A stretch of 64,000 nucleotides of DNA from Batillaria attramentaria (Eukaryota; Mollusca; Gastropoda; Batillariidae): the NCBI GenBank assembly GCA_018292915.2, contig JACVVK020000191.1, positions 918,501-982,500 on the forward strand. The letters run 5' to 3'. The first letter of the stretch is position 1. Each line of letters opens with the position of its first letter. This document shows positions 55,136-64,000 of the stretch, piece after piece. The notes beneath the pieces are model-generated. The model had not been told where the DNA came from. It did no database searches and saw nothing but the letters and a program-made list of their open reading frames with translations. The translations under genes and the position numbers were made by a program.

Positions 55136-56404
55136 ACCCCCCCCCCACACACACACACACTGACCGCACCAATCAACCAATGGCCAACTAATCATATCAG
55201 CCAACCAACCAACCACACTGAAAAACATCTGACAAACCAACCCGGCAAACTTTAACTGGTCATGATGACCTGCTAGCTGTCAGTGTGTTAATTAAGCAAG
55301 AAATTCAATAGCGGCCCCTTAATGGTCACACCTTGCGACCAAATTGACCGACATCTACATCTGCCTTTTCTGACGTGTGAGGTCATCCGCTAGTGCTTGC
55401 GGTGTATTGTTTCAGAGACTGGGGGAGAGAGGGGGGGGGAGGGGGGGAGAGATCATTGCTCTCAAAGCAGTCAAGATGAGAACGCGACATGTGACCGGCT
55501 CTGATACGCCACAACTCCACGTCAATGCCCTGCACATGTTGACTTCTCGCATCACGAGGCTTGTGACAAGTACACACAGCAAGAAGCGCATCCCCGTACC
55601 AGGGGCCGACGCTACACTACGGGGATGCAAGAAGCGTCACTGAAGAGTAGACAACGCCACGTTTCCGGAACTCTGATAAATCAAGTACACTAGCACTGTA
55701 CTAGAAGTACGTATCTGATAGTACTGCCGGCACCGGTTTGCAGCGGCCGGCCACCAGAGGCATCAAGGTTCGTGACATCGGCTGAACTTAGTATTACGTC
55801 AGAAGCGTCAAGAATATAGAACAGTAACATTCAGTTCACGACACTGATCCGGCAGTCACTATTCACTATTAGTAGTACAACAGTACTGACGGCATTGCCG
55901 GTTCAGTCGTACTCAGTGTACCAGCAGTACATGTAATTGCCGGTGTTGGCGCTTGTAGAACTTTGCGGAACTAGAAGTATCGAGGTGCTTGACAAGTGCG
56001 TCAGAAATGTCAAGAATGTAGACCAGAACAATCACGGTACTAATCGAGTCGCTGTTAGTACAACAGTACTGACTGACTGTATCAGTCACTGACTGAGATG
56101 TACTACTGAATCAGTAGCCGGCACATGCACTGGCAGAAGCGTCAAGGGTAGACTGACTGAAAGCACAATGTTTACGTATGCCGGAACTGTTACTGGACCA
56201 CTAGCATGCTACTGTATCAGTGGAACATGTACTGACATGTAATACTAAACAGCAGTGGTACAGTGGCGGAATGCGGAACCGGAACAGCCGTTTGTCGTGG
56301 CGGAGGGCGCCTGCTCTTAAGCCTCCACAACTGATGGGACAAGCCGGATGGAAGTTCGTCAGTGACAATTACGTCAGAAACGTCAAGGGTACAAAAAATT
56401 TGCG

Positions 56405-56590
56405 GAACTATATGTATGGGAGCCTGGACAGTAGAGTGGTGAAGCATTGGACTTGCAATGCTGGGGTTGTGTGTTCGATTCCCAGCTGGGGCCAGATGAT
56501 TATGTGTGCTTACCTTTTTTTTCGTTGCCCTGTCTTTGATATCACCCATATCACCCGATGGAAAAGGACGTTAAACCCTCAGGCACCTAT
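56405..56590 (+). mobile_element. tRNA-derived SINE, sense
   Basis: Head GAGCCTGGACAGTAGAGTGG, B box GTGTTCGATTCCCAGC, body CCCTGTCTTTGATATCACCC and end AAAAGGACGTTAAACCC. Body and end match the antisense copies at 48.9 and 52.4 kb. Confidence 0.7.
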
Positions 56591-56714
56591 AGTGTGACCC
56601 CAGTGACTGATCATTCTGATGCACAGATTAAGCACATTCCATGAGAAGTTTTCCGCACAACTGATGTTGTATGCCCGGCCTGTCAGTCATACATACACAC
56701 TGAGACTTTCATTG

Positions 56715-57080
56715 TAATGCGGGTTCATGTTTGGAAGTTTAAAGTCCTTTTTCACCACACCAGGCCATGTATGGGTGACAAAAAGACGGGTCAACGAGAA
56801 AAAGGCCAGCAGCCGGGATTCGAACTCACAACCCGAGCATTGAAAGTCCAGCGAGCTGGGGGAGGCTATTATGGAGGGAACTCGTATAGGTCTAGTTTTA
56901 GACGGTTAGGGTTAAAGTTAGGCTTAGGCTTAGGGTTTGGTTAGGGTTTGAACGCGCTATCGGGCGTTTCCGGAATCCCGTGACCTCGGGTGACGTCCGT
57001 CTAAAAATAGACCTGTACGCCGAGTTCCCTCCATAATAGCCACCACCCAGCGAGCTACCCCTTGCGCCCTATCTCAGCCT
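56715..57080 (-). mobile_element. tRNA-derived SINE, antisense, interrupted by a MITE
   Basis: Body and head of the same SINE type (AGTCCTTTTTCACCACACC; head with GGGATTCGAACTCACAACCC) are split by the element at 56858-57046. The head resumes after it with CCAGCGAGCTACCCCTTGCG. Confidence 0.7.
56858..57046. mobile_element. 189-bp foldback MITE nested in a SINE, Mutator-like target duplication
   Basis: Terminal inverted repeats of about 50 nt share GGCTATTATGGAGGGAACTC and AGGTCTA-TTTTAGACGG. CCAGCGAGCT flanks both sides (56848-56857 and 57047-57056), a 9-10 bp target duplication typical of Mutator-like elements. The interior holds TTAGGG/TTAGGC-type telomere-like repeats. Confidence 0.85.
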
Positions 57081-58266
57081 CCCCTTGATTATAAAATACA
57101 GGATCTGTTTGCTGAATCCGCAGTCTTCAAGCGGTTGCCAGAACACCACTGAACTGTATACTTGGAATGACTGATTGAACGGAAGGTTCACCATTGTGTG
57201 AAGAACTCGGAACGGATCTTGAGAGAACATACTATGACAATGACTATGACTATGAGCTGATGACGCTCGCCGGCATAACTATGAGTGATGGCTGGGCCCT
57301 CCTGTTACACATGGCCCTTTACACTAACCTTCGCCATACCCCGTGGGTAAAAAATCACCCATGCTTCCATTCAAATGAGTGTATCTCAGTCAATTTTTAA
57401 ATCTCATCTTTGGAATTGCATGACTTTGTCAATAAAGATTGTGACAATGTTGGGAAAAAAGATTGTGTCATTTTGTTTGTAAACAACAGAGTAAATAAAC
57501 AACAAAAACAACATTTAACGACGGAAGCTAGTCTTCAAATTCATGTTGCCGACCTAACCGGCGCAAAGAGACCATTCTTAGTCGGCTCCACATTGGACAC
57601 ACCCACATAACGCATTTTACATCTCTTGAGAGGGGAACATTCCTCCTGATGCGTCCCTTGTCAGGAGCGGTTACAGTCGCACATTTCTCAATCTCGTGCG
57701 TGGATCTTGCCGAGATTCGCGTCAAACATTACAAAATACAGATTCTTTGAAACTGTTGTTCCGGGATGTTCCCCCTGACAGCATGTTTAGCCTTTTAAAA
57801 GAGTCAAATCTATTCTATAAAATAATTATAGACACCTCAAGTAATACGGGCTATCCTCGACCTCTGTATGTTCGATGTACAAAGAAGTGAAACGTGTTTA
57901 TCATTTAAACCAAATAGATTTTTTAAAATACAAATTTTTACATCTTGTTTGATTGTCTTTCATTTTATTTCAATCTGGCGGAGAAGGACCTTGATTAACT
58001 GTGTAACAGTCTTTGTTGCTTGCGCGGCGTTACGTCCTAAGGAAGTAAGTCAGTCAGTCAGTCACTTCAAATTTATTGTTTGACACAAAGCTATGCGGAC
58101 ATGGTAATTATCCTCATGGGTTTGGGTCAGTTTGTGTAGCTTGTTTATTGTAGTCTTGTTTATTGCAGTCAAGGCAAAAATCAAATGTGTCACGTGAGTC
58201 GGTCATTCTGGTAGTGTGGCAGATTGAGCAGAGAATGTCTTTGAAAGCTGTGTCGCCTTGCTGGTG

Positions 58267-58475
<209 letters not shown>

Positions 58476-60104
58476 CGACAGACTGCCAAGTTTATCTTGC
58501 TGTGTCCTCTGCAGCTGAAACACGGATGAACGTTGCAGGTGTTCACCTCTCCAGCACGTTTTAAATTTTTATCCTGGCAGCTCGCTCGATCAGCGCTGTC
58601 TCCGTGTGGTACACATAGGCAGTAGTGAACTCGCAGTAGTGAACATTGTGTCTTACACACATAACACTTTACATGTCACTGATGTCTCATGATCATGCTG
58701 CTTTTGTCACTGCGGGACCGGCTATGACTGTATCCCCACATGTCGTTGAAGTACTCATTGTAAGTAGAACTTAAGTCCAGACTCGGAGAGAGAGAGAGAG
58801 AGAGAGAGGGACGTATAGAAAGTCTTGACTGGCGGATTCAAGAGCCAGTTACCGTGTATAGATATCACACACAGTCATGGAACATGGTCGTGAAATAGCC
58901 GGTAAGTTTAACTGCAAGAAAAACTGACTCAGTGATTTGTGGGTTTCATTGAGTGTCTCAGTGAAAACTGATTGTAATACGCCCATTCTGCTGACGGATT
59001 CGACATCAACCAGTCAGTGTGTTGACTGCATAGTAACTACTTGAAAAAGAAATTATTACTGAGTAGTGATTAGAGCAAGGGCCCGGCGGTGTGTCAGCAG
59101 TGACTGAGAAGGCGGGCTGAACAGGCCGCAAGAAAATGTACCTTTCTTACTATTCTTCGATCAGTGATCCGTTAACTGATGACCCTGACCGGCTGACGTG
59201 TCCTGGTCGGCTATGACTGATCAGCCAACACTGTGTTTGTTGTCACATTACAGAAGAGTAACTTTTTGTGTCAGTCAGTGGTCAGTTTCAGTCAGTTTGT
59301 TTTGGGTTTCATTTCAGTGTTTCAGTGTTTATTGGACTGTACTTATGATGCCGGACGGCCGTCAGTAGTCCGGCAACATTAAGTCAGTTCATCGGTTTTC
59401 TCTTAGACCGGCTATGGTGGCCGGCGGCTCAGTCACCGTGACTGTGATGTAGAGTTTGCTGTCCGGCCGGTACTGACAACACCCCTGATACCGTTCCCGG
59501 CGGCACCTGCAGTGTTTCAGTTTTGCTCAGTCACGACTTCGTGTTCTTTCTGACAAAGCAGTTTATTGAAATACGACCCTTCTTTGCTCTAAGTTACTCT
59601 ACGCCGACCAGTGTCGTGTCTTGAAACTGAGTAACCAATATACTGAAAAGTGTCACCGCTGCCGGAGCCACGGTTAGTAGTTCAAGTTATAATTCACTGA
59701 TATCATTAGTTCATGATGACACAGCAAACCAGGGTACACGATACCAAAATGCCGCGTATTCGTCACTGTCATGTCAAAGAGTATTTCATCATTCCTTGTC
59801 AATCGGTCCGACACGCAACGTCAGTGTGCATAATCACCATGAATAAGCCGCGTCAGCACTCATGTCTTTCACTGAGTGTTTGTACCCGACCCGCCGCCCA
59901 GGCCACTGCAATTCATTCACTGATACATTGCGTAAAGGGGTAGCAGTGTTGCGTGCACAAGTGATGCAAAACTCGGTGACTGTACCCACAGTTAAGCTCA
60001 GCACGTGATCTTACCTGTGGGCGGTTTGTGTCGAAGGAGCCCACACGGCTCGTTGTTTGAACGCACCCGATCAAAGGGCAACCCGGCGGTTTCACCGAGC
60101 CGCA

Positions 60105-60280
60105 TTCTTTGTGTACTACGTCATCAGTCCGTGTGTGTTTTCTTCGCGATGATTCATCCCGCAAGGAGACCCGTTTATTCACAAGGTCAGGTGCTATTTT
60201 TGTTGCGGTTGACACGAGGGAATACGGGACGTCACACACACGCTCAGCTGACATCGTAGTGAACGGAAGTAACAGCAGGT
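60105..60280 (+). promoter_or_regulatory. Possible promoter and non-coding first exon
   Basis: CRE-like TACGTCA at about 60118 and GACGTCAC near 60230, a MEF2-like CTATTTTTG, then sequence ending in a strong donor, AACAGCAG|GTGAGT, at about 60280. This fits a 5' UTR exon of a plus-strand gene continuing beyond the window. No coding sequence is seen. Confidence 0.25.
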
Positions 60281-61363
60281 GAGTCGTAGCGATCTGCGTG
60301 CTGCTGAAACTGTATAGTTGTGTTGTTTTGTTTTTATCAGGCACATCTTTGATCCGTCGTGTTAAATCCTAGGAAAAACAGCGAAGGTCAGCCACGGTCA
60401 TGGGCGGTGTGGCGTGGAAAGCTGATTGTTTTGAATACTCTTTTGATTGTATTTCTCAACTGAACGCGGGTGTATTAATAAACATCCAAATAACACGCCT
60501 ACTACCGTCGGTAAAATCAGAAGAATAACAAATAACAATATAAAAGAAAGCTGAGGTGCGTGACTGGGACCTTCTGCTAGTGTTAGTCTCTTGGGAATGA
60601 TGCCAGACGGTTTGCGGAGTGAGAGGCGAGTCTGCCAGCTGTGTGTTGCTTATCTCTCTCTCTCTCTCTCTCTCTCGCTGTCTCCGGCTTCCCACGTTTC
60701 TCAGCATCCGTGGGTTTTCCCTCAGAGCCTTTGTAAGGAGGAGTTGTATCAGCAACACTACGATGGTAGGCTGCCGCAGTACGGTGTTCGTGTTAGTCAC
60801 GTGACATGGGACAATAATAATTTTATTTCATCATGTATAATTTTATTTTCTACGCAAAAGGCAGAGTTCTATAACAGTGTATATATATGCGCTGGGCCGA
60901 CATATGGTTACTTATGAAGTGAAATACTACGGGCTGCATTCCAGATGTTCAGAGAAGGCTGATTGTTCAAATGCTCTCTCAGTTTTAGCCTGTCACCGCC
61001 GGTTACGGTGAGCCTGCATTGTCAACAATTCAGTGTTCATGTTTTGAATCATGATACACGCGGTACCCCGTGAAAGGTCTCAGCATGACACAACAATTTT
61101 ATATCAGTTCAGTTGTGTCGCACCTGTCCCGGCTGAAGCGCCGGATTCAGTGTAAACGTACTTTGGTCTACTACTTACTTACTTACTGACTTACCCGTAT
61201 ACTTACTTATGATTACTTCAGTACTGACAATGAGTAGGAGTAATTACCCGGACACACCCCTAAGGAAGCCACACTTACGAGTCTGTATTTATTTACTTAC
61301 TTAGTGACTAGTACTTATTTGTTACTTACTGCCGGAATTACTTACTGGCATATCGGGTTAATG

Positions 61364-61761
61364 TCGGGCGGTCGGTGGTCTAGTGGTTACGAGACCTGTC
61401 ACCAATGCGAGAGGTCAGGGGTTCGAGTCCCACTCGGGGCAAAGAATTTTTCCTTCTCGTATGTGGCACCGTTCATTCGGGCCGATCGTCTGGGGTTCTC
61501 TCCGGGTACTCCGGCTTCCTCCCCCTCTGCTTTGGAAATGTTCAGCCCACCAAATTTGAAAAATAAATGCAATTCTAAATTCCGAAATTTAAATAGCTGA
61601 GCTGACCCTTCGCACCACGTGATTGTAATGTGTTTATGTCAAGTGTGTGAGAGAATGCGTGTGATTCACGTGAGCGTGCGTGTTGGGTTCAGTTCGCGGC
61701 GCTTTGAGCCGATTCAGGAAATTGGGTAAAGCGCCTATACAATACTCATTATTATTATTAT
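61364..61761 (+). mobile_element. Full-length tRNA-derived SINE with ATT tail
   Basis: A tRNA-like head (GGTGGTCTAGTGGTTACGAG, B box GGGGTTCGAGTCCCACT), a conserved core GAAATGTTCAGCCCACC with GACCCTTCGCACCACGTG, then AAAGCGCCTATACAAT and an (ATT)n tail. It is the longest copy of this family in the window. Confidence 0.8.
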
Positions 61762-63273
61762 GTTGTGTGCCCGGAGGACATCAAGTTGTTTACTGGTTTG
61801 TTTTGAATAGTGAACACTGAAGGATGTTCATTGTTTCGGTATTTGGAGAACACTAAAACCTACTGATAGTTTGGTGTCAGTAAGTACGTTTTCAGTTCGA
61901 AATGACAGCTCAGTTGTGAGATGTTGATATAATTAAGTAGCTGTTACCTTACAGGATAACCGTGTTACGGATAACGAGGGATATAACTTCACCAGGCTGA
62001 GTGGGCTTGCGTGGAGCTTTTAATTAACTCGCTCACGGGCACTCCTTTTAACCTTGAAGTACGTGTACCGGCGACGCACCCAAACCTGTGTCGCTGCACG
62101 TGCAGGCGACTCAGTGCAAAGGTCAGGGCATTCGACAAATCATTAGCGGTGGCGCAGTTTTGTATTTTGTCACAAAGTAACTCTTTTGTGTTCAGCTGCT
62201 TTTAACCCGCCCCCCCCCCCCCACACACACCCTTCCTTGTTGTTGGTTTGTTGCTGAGTTCATTGTTTGGTCTCACCGACTTTAAACCCCTCCTCGCTAT
62301 TCCCCGACGCCAACGCCTACACCCCCCTCCCCCTCTTGTACCTGCCTAACCTCCCGGCCCCTCCCCACCAACACGGGGCCCTGGTCGGCCCCCGCCAGCT
62401 GAATGCTCTACTTTTTCTTCGCGTGCTGATTTCCTTGTCTGTTCTCGGTTTGTTTGTTTGTTTGTTTGTTTGTTTGTTTTATATCCAGTCTTCATCAGCA
62501 CCTATCATCATCTCCACTCCAGTCTAATAAGTTTTCTATCAGTTGAGCTGAGTGCAAACAGAGTCGAGTGTGACCTGACCTCTCGCATTATGACCACTGA
62601 CTAGACCACCGACCGAAGATAGGGCACGGCTGAATGCCTGGCAAGAAATCAGCTTTACTGAGAACTCGGTGTTTCCGCATCCGACCAACCGAAAGTTACT
62701 GGTTTTAGGCACGTTTTCCCTATCATACTGATTTCTCCTGAAGTCAATGTTTCCAGAAACTCCATCGTTTACTGCTGTATTGAGGTTAGTTCCTCTTTCG
62801 GGAGGGGGTGGGGGGAGGGGGGGGGAGGGAGTGTATCCAGTACAGACAAAAAGTACCATCCCGGCCTTGCTGGGTGCAGTAACACATATTTGTGGTATCG
62901 ATTGTTCGGGATATATCGCATGCACAGAATACCAGATCCTCTTGGGGTAGGCCTGCTGGGCTGTCACTGTGTTGAGTGAGGATACATGATTGTCTCAAAC
63001 GACCAAACGCATCACTCACCGCTCCCTCTCCTTACTGATTCAGTCACGCGCGGACGATGCTTACAATAGGAACAGACCGTTTTTGGTAAAGATTTCTTTG
63101 TCTATTTTCATATCTCAAATGTATATAGATTTGGTTTTGCAATACAGGATGTAGAAACGTAACAATTAACGAGCATGAACACTGACTACAGCTTATGGTA
63201 ATGCTCAGGGCGGGAGGAACAGATACTTTGTGATAGTATTGCAATGGCAGACTACCGGTAACTCGAAACCACG

Positions 63274-63274
<1 letters not shown>

Positions 63275-63318
<44 letters not shown>
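63275..63318. repeat. (GA)n microsatellite
   Basis: About 20 GA units. Confidence 0.9.
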
Positions 63319-63320
<2 letters not shown>

Positions 63321-64000
63321 GTTCTATGTGTAGTCACAACGTGAAAACAAACTGATCTCCGTATGTACATATGTTTTAACGTCTATTTCGAGTCTATTCA
63401 CTGAGTTGAACGAGTTTCTTTTTCAAGAACAAGAACACTTTCTTTTCCGAAAACAGTCATGACAAAGCTTCTGCTGGAGTGAAAGAGAATGAAAGGTTTC
63501 AGGTGGTTTGGTTATGTATTCGTTCCTTTTCATCATTTTTTTTCATGAAGACAACTGTGAAAAATTCTGTAGCCTAACGTGAGTGATTGACTTTTAGTTA
63601 GGAGACAGACAAATGGTAAATTTAAACTGTCACAGTTGTACATACAGGGGTAAAGGTACTGAAAAGCAAACTATAGTAGAAAGTGGGTGTATGGTGTATT
63701 AAATAGAGAAATTCATGGAAGAAACTAAACAGAAAAGATGAGAAATTGATAAGTAAATAAGAAAGAATGAACATTAATAAAATAAAAAGAAGAAAATGTT
63801 ATAGTTAAAGTGTGACTTTTTTGACATTGAGGAAAAACTGCTCAAGATCTGTACGGAAAATTAAAATACTGGCAAATTGTTTTTCCTCTGTGAGATGTCG
63901 TCCCTGGAGATGACTTAACTGACTGATCAGTCTTTTTCCCGAAAAACGAGTGGGTCGGGGAGTGTTGGAGTTGGGGGGGGGGGGAGGGAGTGCGGTAGGG

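Noticed and set aside
57528..57725. Minus-strand frame reading TAPDKGRIRRNVPLSRD
   Set aside because: Looks like a translated piece of an interspersed repeat rather than a gene; no start or splice context and no recognised domain.
61364..61440. tRNA gene candidate
   Set aside because: A and B boxes are present but the acceptor stem does not pair, and a SINE body with ATT tail follows; it is a SINE head.

Overview
This is a eukaryotic nuclear window: every gene is split by GT-AG introns, microsatellites and tRNA-derived SINEs are abundant, and poly(A) signals are present. Gene content and repeat style suggest a lophotrochozoan, most likely a mollusc and probably a gastropod. That placement is inference; no sequence search was possible. 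Layout: archease/ZBTB8OS (-, 3447-8050, 9 exons including an 11-nt microexon); SDHA (+, 10085-18841, 15 coding exons, complete, 667 aa); a BAG3-like co-chaperone (-, 22269-24286, 2 coding exons, WW + IPV/IPI motifs + BAG domain, heat-shock-element array upstream); ERGIC3 (+, 26590-38034, 13 coding exons, one exon out of frame by one base); ROMO1 (-, 34633-34996) and a tRNA-Pro(CGG) (+, 35958-36029), both inside one ERGIC3 intron; FAM8A1 (-, 42928-46482, 5 exons, RDD domain). Archease/SDHA and BAG3/ERGIC3 are head-to-head pairs about 2 kb apart; ERGIC3 and FAM8A1 converge. From about 46.6 kb to the end no conserved coding exon was recognised. That part is rich in CAGT/ACTG words, microsatellites and SINEs, with two promoter-like clusters (about 50.86-50.97 kb and 60.1-60.28 kb).

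The genes do not form one pathway. Shared themes are mitochondria (SDHA in complex II and the TCA cycle; ROMO1 in the inner membrane) and ER/protein quality control (ERGIC3 in ER-Golgi cargo cycling; FAM8A1 in the HRD1 ERAD complex; BAG3 in chaperone-assisted autophagy; archease as RTCB tRNA-ligase cofactor, also used in XBP1 splicing in animals).

Mobile DNA includes several tRNA-SINE families, a LINE reverse-transcriptase tail next to a FAM8A1 splice site, and short non-autonomous DNA transposons whose ends resemble mariner, hAT, Harbinger and Mutator-like elements. One of these is nested inside a SINE. The observations most worth checking are the archease microexon, the ERGIC3 frameshift, the ROMO1/tRNA nesting with possible ancient ERGIC3-ROMO1 linkage, the BAG3 heat-shock-element array, the unassigned exon-like pieces 3' of SDHA, and the CRE/TATA/CArG promoter at 50.9 kb.
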